A DNA stretch of 64,000 nucleotides from Piliocolobus tephrosceles (GCF_002776525.5 NC_045446.1:62550160-62614159), one strand, 5' to 3'. Positions 20,119 to 31,305 are shown, numbered from the stretch's first letter. Notes: generated from the letters alone by a model not told the origin. Numbers and translations: made by a program.

Positions 20119-20831
20119 GAAAGACATGGAGATAGAGGAAGGAGGGAGGGAAGGAAGAAGGAAGAAGGAAGGAAGGAAGGAAGGAAGGAAGGAAGGAAGG
20201 AAGGAAGGAAGGAAGGAAGGAAGGAANNNNNNNNNNGAAGGAAGGAAGGAAGGAAGGAAGGAAGGAAGGAAGGAAGGAAGGAAATGGAAAGAGAAAGAGA
20301 AAGAAAGAAAGGGGCAGAGAGAGAGGAGGAAGGAAGGAAGGAGAGGAAGGAGGGAAAGAAGGGAGGGAAGGGAGAGAGAGAGAGGGAAGGAAGGAAAGAA
20401 AGATAGAGTGAGAGAGGAAGGTATGAAGGAAGGAAGGAGGGACAGAAAGAAAGGAGAAAGAGAAAGAAAGAAAAAAAAGAAGGAGAAAGAAAGAATAAAG
20501 GAAAGTAAGAAATAAAGAAAAGGAAAGAAAGAAAGAGGGAAGGAAAGAAGGGAGGGAGGAGGGAGGGATGGAGGAAGAGGAAGAGAGAGAGGGAAGAAAA
20601 GAAAGAAAAACAGGAAGGAAAGAAGGAGGATGGGAAAGAAAGAAAGAGAAGAAAGGGAAAGAAAAGAAAGAGGAAAGGAAAAGAAAAGAAAGAAGGAAGA
20701 AAAGACGGGAAAGGGAAGGGAAGGAAGAGAGGGAGGGAGGGAAGCAAGGAAGAGAAGAAAGAAAGAGAGTGGGGAAGGAAGAGAAGGAAGGAAGGAAGGA
20801 AGCAAGCAAGCAAGCAAGCAAGCATGCAAGC
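20119..20831 (+). repeat. Long purine microsatellite (GGAA/GAAA)n with 10-N gap
   Basis: About 700 bases almost without pyrimidines on the plus strand: pure GGAA units to about 20281 around a 10-N gap (20227-20236), then mixed GGAA/GAAA/GAGA blocks, ending in (AAGC)n and ATGCAAGCATG. It grew from the AluJ tail. Lys/Glu/Arg-rich and Phe/Ser/Leu-rich ORFs in all frames are artefacts. Confidence 0.95.
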
Positions 20832-20869
20832 ATGTCTGGAACTTGGGGGATTCGGTGGGCCATTTCTTG

Positions 20870-21960
20870 GTGCTTCTCTGCCCAGTGAGAACTGTGAGTG
20901 GTTAATTGCAGCAACCATGGCCTTACAAAAGCAAGGCAAGAGGGCTAAAGGTTTAGGTCACTTGACCAGGCCAGTGACCCAGACCAGCCAAAGTGCTGAC
21001 TGAGGGTGAGGGAAACCTGGAATGGTTGGTGGAGGTGCAAGATGAGAATATCGGTTATGGCCCTGGATGTCAATTATGACCAACTGTAGTAACGGGATTT
21101 AACTTGGTTTTCTAACTCCTTTTTTTAGGAGACTGGAACTGGCCATCAGCTTGAAGAACAGGGTTTTAAATTCTCTTCTTGAGGAAAAGTGAGAGCATCA
21201 TTTTTTTTTCTCGTGCAAGATTCAGAAATGAATGGATCTGAGCAGATCTATGTGGTGCAATGGATGGATGTGCAAGATCCAGTTTCTTTGCACCCCAGAT
21301 GTGTTGAGACTGACTTTTCTGCTCCTCTTCCCCAGGGTCTGAGCCTCTTGCCCTATTTTCTGGCTGAACTGGCCCTGGGGATGGCTCATTTCATTCCAGT
21401 GGTCATGGCTGTGGCTCTGGTTGCCTCAGCGGATCCTCAGGGTTGGACAAGGCTTCGGCACAGCTTCTCTCATGGCCACTGCCATAGGAGCTGTGGCAGC
21501 TCTGACACGACGTCTAACCTGACTGGGTCCATGGAGACTCTGGCTTCCCCTGTGACTTCCCAGAGTGGTCAATACACAACCTGCAAATCATAGGGAATTA
21601 AAGCTCCATGGGGATGATTTTGACCAAGGAGAAGAATGCCAGAAGGCCTGAGAAGGAGTTGAATGACCTTTGCGTTCCCCTGCTGGATTGCGTTTAGACG
21701 CCATGGTCCTCTGGCCTCCCTGGAGGAGCCCTGTGAGCCATGCGTTTGGATATTCTTGGAAGATGTTGCCAGCTCTACAGCACACTTTGTGGTTGCTCTC
21801 CCCACTTCCCTGCCTGACTGCTCCTTTCCCTCATTCTTGCTTCTTTCTCAGTAAAGCATCAGCACATTTGCTTTGCTTCAGGCTGACTCCGTGTTCCAAG
21901 GACCCTGGCCTAGGAAAGAGGTGTGTTCAGAGCACGGGATATTTGAAACTGAACTTGTGA
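20870..21960 (+). mobile_element. ERVL-type 3' end and LTR (MLT2/LTR16-like)
   Basis: 20903-20946 resembles the ERVL 3' region at 16897-16942. Then comes LTR-like sequence ending in a pyrimidine-rich tract and CAGTAAAGCATCAGCACATT, a poly(A)-signal-like U5/R context. The ORF at 21189-21593 shows no known domain and probably reflects the GC-rich LTR. Confidence 0.5.
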
Positions 21961-23420
21961 TGGGATTGAGGTGATTGTTATGACAAGACCTAAAATATGA
22001 CCATGGAAGAGACTCGCTTAGGATGGATGACCAGTTCATGGGAGAAGAGAATATCACGGAACCTAGAGTCCAGGTTCCTGGAATAATCATCCACATGGGT
22101 ATGGAAATCTCTAGGAATGTTGGCAAGGATGATCCAGGAGCTAAACTCCTCAAAGCATGGGGGAAGGTGGCAGAGATGCCTGCAGGCAGAGGGATTGTGG
22201 ATTGTGGATACTGAGTCTGAAAGAGAGGGCATCTGGGATTAGCGACGGGGAACAAGGAGAACATCTAACTCCCCCCCAGGCCCAGTGGTACAAGGGCTGT
22301 GGGAGGGCAAGCAACCACCTCTGAAGAGGATTGCAAAGAAAGAAGTATCCTTAGAACATGAGGATGAAGAAAACATTTTGGAAAGAGGGTCAGGGTGCAG
22401 AATGTTCTGCTGATGAATAGCTTTGAGCTCCAGAGACCACGGTGGAAAGGTTTCAGGCGATGAGGAGCTATGGAAGATGGGGTTGAAAGGTAGTGCACAA
22501 GCTGAATGGGGATTAGAGGTGGGGAATGAGGGATGATGCGGTGGCTACATGCACAAGGCTAAAGGGCCTAGTGAGATTCGTCCCAGGTACAGAGTGACGC
22601 AGCAGCTGCAAGTGTTTAGGGAAACAGGAGTGTGAGCTCTTGTGCAGAGTGTGCCCATTCAGGGGTTCCCACTCAACCTTGCTGAGAGAGGACGGGGGTC
22701 CTGCCAGCATGGGGAACGTGTCCTGTTCTGAATGCATAAGCTCCTCCTTCCTCCCTGAAGGATGTCTCATTCAGTTAGGCTGGGCTGTCTTCTTTTTCGT
22801 TGTCTTTTGTTTGTATGTTTGGCAGGGGACTGCTCTTCTTTGCTTGCACTTGGTACATGTCTACTTATTTCTAAGACACCATTACACTTAGACAAACTTT
22901 CATATTCTTCTATTTTTCTTTTCATTCCCTCACCTATTTTACATAACTCTTTGATTCTTTATCTTCTTATGAAAAAGAGACTATTTTTAATTTCTTGACA
23001 TTTCTCCTATTCTCTTTTGCGTGACACCAACTCCTTCTTTTACCTTAACTGACTTTGCACTTATTTGAGCTTGCTCAGCCTGACACTGCTAGCCCAGATG
23101 GTTTCCCACTTTTTCCAAGAGCTATGCAAACCTCCCTCCTCCTTTGAGTCCACTCTTCAGAAGGATTTGGTGACCTGTATACAACAACCTGAGTTTACTG
23201 GCTTTGTGCTTTTTATCACTATTTATTAATCTTGATACCTTTCCTTCTTCCATCACAGTAGACTTCCTCTCTGTTCAGTATTGCCTAGCTAATATTTCTC
23301 CACTTTTTACTTACATTTTCCATCTTCCATAGCACTGCTCTTATCCACAAAATTACCCTCACTTTCTACAAGTATACCCCCGCCTTCTACAAGTACACTC
23401 TTAGTTAAAAAAATATTTTT
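21961..23420. other. No gene or named repeat recognised
   Basis: Unique-looking sequence. Several ORFs of 60-128 codons occur on both strands, but none shows domain motifs, codon bias I can judge, or overlap with a splice-like structure. Confidence 0.5.
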
Positions 23421-23731
23421 GGCCAGGCGCGGTGGCTCATGCCTGTAATCCCAGCACTTTGAGAGGCCAAGGCAGGCAGACCTCAGGGGTGAGGTCAGGA
23501 GTTTGAGACCAGCCTGGCCAACATGGTGAAGCCCCATCTCTACTCAAAACACAAAACATTAGCCGGTTGTGCTGGTGTGAGCCTGTAGTCCCAGCTACTT
23601 GGGATCCTGAGGCAAGAGAATCACTTGAACCTGGGAGGTGGAGGTGGAGCTTGCAGTGAGCTGAGATCACGCCACTGCACTCCAGCCTGAGTGACAGAGC
23701 AAGACTCTGTCTCAAACAAAACAAAATAAAA
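23421..23731 (+). mobile_element. AluS
   Basis: GGCCAGGCGCGGTGGCTCATG to a tail of AAACAAAACAAAATAAAA. The 9-base block CAGGGGTGAGGTCAGG replaces the usual sequence in the left monomer. The next Alu follows directly. Confidence 0.95.
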
Positions 23732-24042
23732 CGCCAGGCGTGGTGGCTCACGCCTGTAATCCCAACACTTTGGGAGGCCGAGGCGGGCAGATCACGAGGT
23801 CAAGAGATCGAGACCATCCCGGCCAACATAATGAAACCCTATCTCAACTAAAAATACAAAAAATAGCTGGGCATGGTGGCAGGTGCCTGTAATCCCAGCT
23901 ACTCGGGAGGCTGAGGCAAGAGAATTGCTTGAACCAGGGAGTCAGAGGTTGCAGTGAGCTGAGATCATGCCACTGCACTCCAGCCTGGCAACAGACTTGA
24001 GACTCCGTTTAAAAAAACAAACAAACAAACAAATAAACAAAA
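23732..24042 (+). mobile_element. AluY/S
   Basis: CGCCAGGCGTGGTGGCTCACG to AAACAAACAAACAAATAAACA. Head-to-tail with the previous Alu, no spacer. Confidence 0.95.
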
Positions 24043-24206
24043 CCTTTCCATGTTTGATATGTGCCTTTCTAAGATTTTTTTCTCTCTAAACCTACTCCTA
24101 AATTTTCTGGAGTATGACCAAAATGCCAGTGTATGACTCACATAGTTTGGGCTGATCAATACAAAACTTTAATAATTTTGCAAGCTAGTGTGCACATTAT
24201 CACTAC

Positions 24207-24369
24207 TTTTTCTTGTTCTTTTTACCTGTATTTTCATCTTTTGAGGCAGAGTCTCACTGTGTTGCTCAGGCTGGAGTGCAGTGGCACGATCACTTTCCGG
24301 GCTCAAGTGATCCCCCTGTCTCAGCTTCCCAAGAAGCTGGGACTACAAGAGTGTGCCACTGCGCCAGGC
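24207..24369 (-). mobile_element. Alu right monomer (FRAM-like)
   Basis: Pyrimidine-rich tail, then GAGGCAGAGTCTCACTGTG to CACTGCGCCAGGC, i.e. one monomer only. TATCACTAC flanks it (24198-24206 and 24370-24378), so the monomer inserted as such. Confidence 0.85.
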
Positions 24370-24378
24370 TATCACTAC

Positions 24379-26464
24379 CTTTTAGTTCCCTTTGTGAAGT
24401 CTTCCTTCTAACTATTTAGGATGCCTGTGGACTCACAGTTCTTTCAATAGACTCAGTTCTGATTCACTGTGGTCATTTTTTCCCTCTCTGGAGTTTATGT
24501 GGTCACTCTTTGGCCACTCACAACTCTGCTTTCTTGAATGACAGGATGTTCCAGGCTCAGTATGAAATGCTTTCTACTTCAAAAGGTGGAATCAGTTTTT
24601 TTCCCAAGAATCTTAGTTCTTCCAAGAGAAAAATATTAGAGTCAAAATTTGGGACCTAGGCTGGTGCCACTCATCAACCAGGAGAAGGCAGATCAATATC
24701 GGAGTTTTCTCAGGTCACTTTGATGACCTAGCATGCATTTTCTTTTTGTTTCTCCCCCACTCTCCCTTTCATGAAGGAGTCATGAGTACATCATATCGTG
24801 TATCTATATCATATCATGCTCCAAGTTACCACTACCTTTATCAAGGTGGTTGTTACTTTTCTCTAATGTGAGATACTATTAAATATTCCTCCTTCTCTTA
24901 GCTGATAATTTTTCTATTTTCTCACCAACACTGATGTAAACAGCACTCAAACCAAGCCACGTTTTCATTAGTTTTATTCCCCCAATTTATAAGTCTCCAA
25001 TTCATTTTCTCTTTTAACTTCAGCTGAAGCATCCTTGGGCTGGCTACCAAGTGTGCACATCCAGATGATCTGACTCACAAGCATCGGTTGCACATCAATC
25101 ATCCAAAATGAAAAAGAAACGCCAGCCATCCTAGAGTAGCCTCAAAGCAAGTACCAAACGCTTATAACAGCAGCATACAGATGAATACCATTTCTCACAG
25201 TCTCATTCCAATTTCTCCTCTAGTTTCCTCCATCTGGACCTTACCATTTAAATCTATTTTCCTTCCCTTTAATTTTTTCCCCTTTTACTTGGTGCTCGAA
25301 AAAATTGTTTTTTTCTTCACGATTGGAGGTCAAATAAATTTTGTTTTGTTTTGCTTTGTTTTTAGTGGTTTTAGAACTGAACTCCATTTTCTTAAAGGTC
25401 CTAGGGTACATATCTTTTACTCTCCTTCCTTGTCTTCCCAATTTGCTTATAACATTGTTTGGGGTTTCTTTATTTACTACTTCTGTAACTTTAAATGCTC
25501 ACTTACACTTTCATTTCTTGTTTCGTTGCCTATGGGCTGTTTCTTGACCCCAAGTTTTTAAGGTATTGATGCTCTTGTTCTTTGTTTACTTTTCCTTTTA
25601 CCTTTCACCTCTGTTTCTAGCATCTGTACTTTTATGTTGATATTGTCAAAGTTAAAAACACTGATATTGCTTGATGATACTGAGTCTTATAAAAATAAAT
25701 AAAATAAAATAAAAACATTGATAGTCTCTTCTTTTGCCATAATACATTCTGTTCAATCTAAAAGTTAAAAATCAATATGTGAATGCATACAAACAATTTA
25801 TATCAGTTAAGAATATTTTCACTGTATGCAAGAATATTTTCATTGTAAGCAAAAAGTGGATTGATAGGCTCACAAAATACAAAAGTTCCAGATTAAGGCT
25901 GGCTACAGGTGTGACTGAGACAGGAACTTGTGAAACATAATCAGGACATGTATCCCCTCTGTCCTTTGGCTCTGCTCCCCAGTGTGTGTTGGTCTCATTC
26001 GCCAACACACTAATGTTGTTGAGTGTCTCTCTCCTGTGGTTTTGATATGACTGTTGGCAACTTCTGGGGCAACATCATTGCACGTTCATGTCCAGCAGGA
26101 AAGTGTGAAAATCTTTGCCTCAACTTTTCCATCTAAAGTCATAAGACTCCCTATGATGGGGCATCTTGGGGCAAGTATTGCCTTTTAACCAGTCAGGTCA
26201 TTGGTGAGTGGTTCGTGTTATCTTAAGCCTGGCTTATAGGGGCCACCCTTAGACTTGAGAGCAGAGCACCACTTAAATCAAATTGCTGATTGGAGAAGGG
26301 CCTTGAGCTAATCGGGGAATAGATATCATGTAATTCTCCATTTCCTTGTAACTTTCCTTCAACCCCAACTACCTTCAACCTCAATGCCCATCTCCCCTCC
26401 CCTCATATATATTAATTCTCTTAAACAGAACCCTGGGAAAAGTTTCAGGCCTCACACTCCCAAT
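24379..26464. other. No gene or named repeat recognised
   Basis: AT-rich sequence. The ORF at 25181-25561 is Phe/Leu/Ser-rich from T-rich DNA and has no domain signature. A (TAAAA)n-like run lies at 25688-25716. Confidence 0.5.
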
Positions 26465-26580
26465 TTCTCCTTCTCCTTCTCTTTCTCCTTCTCCTTCTCC
26501 CCGTCTCCCTCCCTCCCCCTCCTCCTCAGCCCCCTCCCCCTCCCTTTCCCTTTCCCTCTCCCTCTCCCTCTCCTTTTTCT
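26465..26580. repeat. Pyrimidine simple repeat (CTCCTT/CCCTCT)n
   Basis: More than 110 bases of C and T leading into the adjacent Alu. Probably an expanded tail. Confidence 0.9.
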
Positions 26581-26869
26581 TCTTTTTTGAGACAGGGGTC
26601 TTGCTCTGTCACCCAGACTGGAATGCAGAGGTGCAATCATGGCTCACTGCAGCCTCAACTTCCCAGGCTCCAGCGATCCTCCTACTTCAGCCTCCAGAGT
26701 AGCTGGGACTACAGATGCAGGCCACCATGCCTGGCTAATTATTGTATTTTTGGTAGACACGGGGTTTCACCATGTTGCTCAGGCTGGTGTCAAGCTCCTG
26801 AGCTCAAACAATCCACCCACCTCTGTCTCCCAAAGTGCTGGGATTACAAGCATGAGCCACTGCGCCTGG
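26581..26869 (-). mobile_element. AluJ/S
   Basis: GAGACAGGGGTCTTGCTCTG through GAGCCACTGCGCCTGG in reverse orientation. Confidence 0.94.
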
Positions 26870-27230
26870 TGACACCTCCAAGTTCTGAGTAGGTAGGCTC
26901 TTCTGAGAGATCCATCTCCTGAGCACTTCCTTGAATGGATACAGAGAAGAGGAGAAAATGGTAGTGTAGATTCATCAGGAAAAGATTTTGAAGCAATTTT
27001 TTAGAAATGAAAGACAATGGTTTTTCAGAAGGGAACAAGGCTTTCATTACCTCTTTAACTTTTTCTAAATTCTCCAGGAGATCAAATTTCTTGAGTCCAT
27101 ATTCTCCAGCTCCCTCCCTGCTGGAGTCCTCCACCTTCCCGCTCCAATCTGGACTGGTTGCCTGCTGGGATTTCCCTTCATTAGCCTACTGGCTTCAATC
27201 TCAAGTCACGTCTTTGTTGGTTTACTCACT
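26870..27230. other. No gene recognised
   Basis: Unassigned sequence between two Alus. Confidence 0.5.
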
Positions 27231-27552
27231 TGTTTTGTTTTTTTGGTTTGTTTGTTTTTGGAAATGGAGTCTCTCTCTGTCACCCAGGCTGGAGTGCAGT
27301 GGTGTGATCGCAACTCACTGCAACCTCCGCCTCCTGGGTTCAAGCGATTCTCCTGCCTCAGTCTAGTAGGCTAGGACTAGTAGCTGGGACTACAGGCATG
27401 TGCCACCACTCCCGGCTAATTTTGGTATTTTTAGTAGAGACGGAGTTACACCACGTTGGCTAGGCTGGTCTCGAACTCCTGAGGTCAAGTGATCTGCCTG
27501 ACTCGACCTCCCAAAGTGCTAGGATTACAGGCATGAGCCACAGTACCCAGCC
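27231..27552 (-). mobile_element. AluS
   Basis: T/G-rich tail, GGAAATGGAGTCTCTCTCTG to CACAGTACCCAGCC. A small extra block TAGTAGGCTAGGAC sits in the right monomer. Confidence 0.93.
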
Positions 27553-27555
27553 TAG

Positions 27556-27850
27556 ACCATGACTAATTCTTAAGAGAAATAAGCCAGCGAACAATAAGTT
27601 CCCCTCTTCTGATGGAAAAGCTTTGAGAAAGGGCTCAGTGAGAGGCAGATTCTGCTTGAAATGTTTAGGAATCACTGGGGTGGGATATAAGAGTGGAATA
27701 GAGAAGAATAGATAGAGAGTCCTGTAAAATATCTGAGCCCTGGTCACAACTCGGGCCAACGCTATTTCTATTGCATCCACTCTATCAGGAATATCCCTTT
27801 ATCTCAGCCCTTTTGCTATGGGTTTCTCCAGGACAGGGAATAGCCATAAA
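27556..27850 (+). repeat. Unclassified interspersed repeat, copy A
   Basis: Shares an ordered set of similar blocks with 59785-60060: GAGAAATAAGCCA, CTTCTGATGGAA, CTGAGCCCTGGTCACA (GAGCCCTTGTCACA in the partner), and GGTTTCTCCAGGACA (GGCTTTCTCCAGGATA in the partner). Same orientation. Probably an old LTR or DNA transposon I cannot name. Confidence 0.55.
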
Positions 27851-28062
27851 CAGCGTGTTCATAGTCACATCCATCTCATAATGAAGCATGCACAGGGTTT
27901 CCCTCTGAGAAGCTAGGTGGTACTAAATGGTTGGAGTCCTTTTCTATCTTTTCTTTTAGTGTTTATAGAGTTATATTTTGACTTCTAGTTCAAGATAGAA
28001 AAATATGTGTTTGTGTTTTTTCCTACATAAGAACCCATTTCATAATAGAAAATACAATTTAA

Positions 28063-28732
28063 GGCCGGGCGCGGTGGTTTGGGCCTGTAATCCCAGCACT
28101 TTGGGAGGCCAAGGAAGGAGGATCACCTTGTGTCCGGAATTGGTGGGTTCTTGGTCTCGCTGACTTCAAGAATGAAGCCGCGGCACAGGCCAGCGCGGGC
28201 CGGCAGTGCTGGGGGACCCGGCGCACTCCGCAGCTGCGCCCGCGGCCCCCACCAGGGCCCGCCTAGCCCACGCCCGCGCCCGCCAGAACTCGCGCTAGCT
28301 TGTGAGGGCCGCGAGCAGCCCCGGTTCCCGCCCGCGCCTCTCCCTCCATACCTCCCCGCAAGCAGAGGGAGTTAGCTCCGGCCTCGGCCAGCCCAGACAG
28401 GGGCTCCCACAGTGCAGTGGCGGGCTGAAGGGCTCCTCAAGCGCCGCCAGAGTGGACACCGAGGCCGAGAAGGTGCTGAGAGTGAGGGCTGCTACTCTCA
28501 ACCTGAGCTCAGGAGTTCAAGACTAGCCTGGTCAACATGGTGAAACCCCATCTCTACTAGAAGTACAAATATTAGCCAGGCGTGGTGACACAGGCCTGTA
28601 ATCCCAGCTACTGACACTTGAACCCAGGAGGCAGAGGTTGCTGTAAGCCGAGATTGCGCCATTGCACTCCAGCCTGGGCAACTGAACGAGATTCCATCTC
28701 AGAAAATAAATAAATAAATAAATAAAATTTAA
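28063..28732 (+). mobile_element. Alu split by an LTR12
   Basis: The left part 28063-28128 (GGCCGGGCGCGGTGGTTTGG) and the remainder 28501-28732, ending in (AAAT)n, form one Alu. At the break GATC-ACCT / ACCT-GAGCTCAGG reads as continuous Alu once one ACCT is removed. Confidence 0.95.
28129..28500 (-). mobile_element. LTR12 (ERV9), internally deleted, inside an Alu
   Basis: Termini TGTGTCCGGAATTGGTGG and GGGCTGCTACTCTCA match the other two LTR12 copies. The 4-bp duplication ACCT flanks it (28125-28128 and 28501-28504). It is only 372 bases: after AATGAAGCCGCGG (about 28182) about 1 kb is missing, removing the core promoter and the CCAAT repeats and leaving the GC-rich U3 end. Confidence 0.94.
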
Positions 28733-29296
28733 AAAGTTATAAACCCACAGCAAAGAGAAAATAAGAGAGAGGATATCAGTGTAAGAGAAATTTCAATGCA
28801 TTTTGAAGAGAAATAAAGTGGATGAAGAAGTAGTTACAGGTGAGGCAGGTGCTGGAAGCTGCAGCCTGGAATGTGCAAGGGGGTGTGGGGGACAGAGTTG
28901 AGAACCCAAGAGAGCCCTAAGACACAGAAATGCTAGGACAGCCACAGGAGGAAAGACGACTCACCCATGAAAACTGGGAAATAAATTGAAGTTCTATAGA
29001 TGGAACACAGTACCTTTTTTCACCCTCTCCTGCACCACCCACACACAGAAACCCTAGCAGGCAGGCATCTGTCAAGCAGATATTGAGAACATGCTTCTCT
29101 AACATCTGCACTCTTGTTAGCTGGTTACTAGATCAGCCTAGAACAAATCCCTCCAATAAATGAGCCCAGTACATGCTCATAGAGTCCCAGTTAGGTATTT
29201 ATGGTTCATTCTTAAAAATAAATGAAGTACTGCCAGGCATCTGAAAGCCTGCAAGATGAAATAGAGTAACCAAGAGGCTATGAAAAACAAGAACAA
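28733..29296. other. No gene; possibly old L1/HAL1-type sequence
   Basis: A-rich plus-strand text (GAGAAATAAAGTGGATGAAG) might be old L1 5' sequence. I cannot support a firm call. Confidence 0.35.
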
Positions 29297-29615
29297 GGCC
29301 GGTGGCGAGTAGCTCACGCCTCTAATCCTAGCACTTTGGGAGGCTGAGGCAGGAGGATTGCTTGAGCCCAGGAGTTCAAAACCAGCCTGGGCAACATAGG
29401 GAGACCCTGTCACTACTAAAAATTAAAAAAAAAAAAAAAAAAAAAAAGTCAGGCGTGATTGTGCACTTCTGTAGTCCCCGCTCCTTGGGAGGCTGAAGTG
29501 GGAGGACCACTTGAGCCTGGGAGGTCAAGGCTGCAGTGAATGTGTTTGTGCCACTGCACTCCAGCCCGGGCAAACAGAGTGAGACCCTGTCTCTAAAATA
29601 AAAAACAAAACAAAG
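29297..29615 (+). mobile_element. AluJ
   Basis: GGCCGGTGGCGAGTAGCTCA, with an unusually long A-rich linker (about 24 A, 29423-29446) and a mixed tail. The direct repeat (GAAAAACAAGAACAA upstream, GAAAACAAGAACAAC downstream) fits a target duplication. Confidence 0.94.
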
Positions 29616-29678
29616 GAAAACAAGAACAACAGGCTATGAAAAAGAACAACACAGCTCTTAGGATCTAAAGATATAATT

Positions 29679-29951
29679 GGCAGGGCAAGGTGGCTCACAC
29701 CTGTAATCCCAGCACTTTGGGAGGCCAAGGCAGACAGGTCACCTGAGGTCAGGAGTTCGAGACCAGCCTGGCCAACATAGTGAAACCCTGTCTCTACTAA
29801 AAATATAAAAATTAGCCAGAAGTGGTGGCGCACGTCTGTAACCCCAACTACTCGGGAGGTGGAGTTTACAGTGAGCCGAGATCATGTCACTGAACTCCAA
29901 CCTGGGTGACAGAGTGAGATTCTGCCTCAAAAAAAAAAAAAAAAAAAAAAA
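29679..29951 (+). mobile_element. AluS
   Basis: GGCAGGGCAAGGTGGCTCACA to A23. Flanked by AAAGATATAATT (29667-29678) and AAAGATACAATT (29949-29960). Confidence 0.95.
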
Positions 29952-29954
29952 GAT

Positions 29955-30521
29955 ACAATTGATAAAATAAATAATGCAATAGAAGTACTGCAAGATAGAC
30001 AGAAAACATGAGAAAAAAAGATTATCAACATCAGAGTCACAGAAACTCCAGAAATTACAAATGGGTAAAACAAGGAGTGAGAGATACTAGAGGAGAATTG
30101 ACCAGAACTAAAGGACACAGATCCCCAGACTAAAAGGTTCCATCATGTTCCAAGCACATGAATAAAAGAGACTCTCATCTTGATAAATCATTGTGAAATT
30201 TCAGAACTCCATGAAAAAAGAGGAGATTCTAAAAAACTTCAAAGATGGAAAAAAAAAAGTGACTTTCAAATTAAACTTGGGAATTAGACTCACTTGGAAC
30301 TGCTAGTCTGTTGTCCTAGGTGCTAGAGACAACGGAATAATGACTTTAAGTTCCGAGGGGAAAGGTTTTCAATTTTAGTTTTATGTTCTGCCAAATTTTC
30401 TGTCAAGTGTGAAGATAGACTAAAGATATTTTTAGACAAAGAAGGAATCAGAATTTTTACCACCAACATAGCCCCTAGGAGGAAGTTACTTGAAGATAAA
30501 CTCCAATAAAACAAGTGAGTA
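29955..30521 (+). mobile_element. Old L1/HAL1-type fragment
   Basis: Text such as ATCATTGTGAAATTTCAGAA, CAAGTGTGAAGATAGACTAA and AGGAAGTTACTTGAAG corresponds to the 5'/ORF1 side of old L1 elements. Similar sequence recurs at 62144-62395. Confidence 0.6.
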
Positions 30522-30815
30522 GCTAGGCCTCATGGCTCATGCCTGTAATCCAGCACTTTGGGAGGCCAAGGCAGGTGGATCACAAGGTCAGCAGTTCGAG
30601 ATCAGCCTGGCCAATATGATAAAACCCCGTCTCTACTACAAATACAAAAATTAGCTGGGTGGTAGTAGCACAAGCCTGTAATCCTGGCTACTCAGGAGGG
30701 TGAGGCAGGAGAATCGCTTGAGCCTGGGAGGCAGAGGTTGGAGTAAGCCAAGATCACCCCACTGCACTCCAGTCTGGGTGACAGACCTTGTCAAAAAAAA
30801 AAAAAAAAAAAAAAA
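30522..30815 (+). mobile_element. AluS/J
   Basis: Dimeric Alu (GCTAGGCCTCATGGCTCATG) ending in a long A-tail at 30793-30815, directly abutting the next Alu. Confidence 0.93.
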
Positions 30816-31130
30816 GGCCGGGCGCGGTGGCTCAAGCCTGTAATCCCAGCACTTTGGGAGGCCGAGACGGGCGGATCACGAGGTCAGGAGTTCGAGACCA
30901 TCCTGGCTAACACGGTGAAACCCTGTCTCTACTAAAAAATACAAAAAGCTAGCCGGGCGAGGTGGCTGGGGCCTGTAGTCCCAGCTACTTGGGAGGCTGA
31001 GGCAGGAGAATGGCATAAACCCGGGAGGCGGAGCTTGCAGTGAGCTGAGATCCGGCCACTGCACTCCAGCCTGGGTGACAGAGCCAGACTCCCTCTCAAA
31101 AAAAAAAAAAACAAAAAAACAAAAAACAAA
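30816..31130 (+). mobile_element. Young AluY, Old World monkey-like
   Basis: Near-consensus copy. Diagnostic segments: GGCTCAAGCCTGTAATCC, GGCCGAGACGGGCGGATC, CTAGCCGGGCGAGGTGGC, CATAAACCCGGGAGGCGG and GAGATCCGGCCACTGC. These are features I recall from cercopithecid AluY subfamilies and not from human AluY. Confidence 0.92.
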
Positions 31131-31305
31131 AATTAGCTGGGCGTGGTGGAGCATGCCTGTAGTCCCAGCTACTCGGGAGGCTGAGGCAGGAGAATCGCTT
31201 GAACCCTGGAGGCAGAGGTTGCAGTGAGCTGAGATCAAGCCACTGCACTCCAGCCTGGCAACAAAGCGAGACACCATCTCAAAAAAACAAAACAAACAAA
31301 CCAAC
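31131..31305 (+). mobile_element. Alu right monomer, continuing the tandem array
   Basis: AATTAGCTGGGCGTGGTGG to CACCATCTCAAAAAAACAAAAC; the left monomer is missing. It is the third unit of a head-to-tail Alu cluster. Confidence 0.9.

Noticed and set aside
20119..20281. Regularly spaced GGAA units as a possible CRISPR-like array
   Set aside because: No spacers exist between the repeats; it is a tetranucleotide microsatellite in a primate genome.
20009..20939. Very long Ser/Phe/Leu/Pro-rich ORFs (minus) and Lys/Glu/Arg-rich ORFs (plus)
   Set aside because: They are translations of the purine microsatellite and cross a gap of N; all frames are open because the units lack stop codons.
21189..21593. 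134-codon plus-strand ORF that might be a gene
   Set aside because: It sits in LTR-like sequence downstream of ERVL 3' text, with no recognisable domain, and neighbouring frames are equally open.
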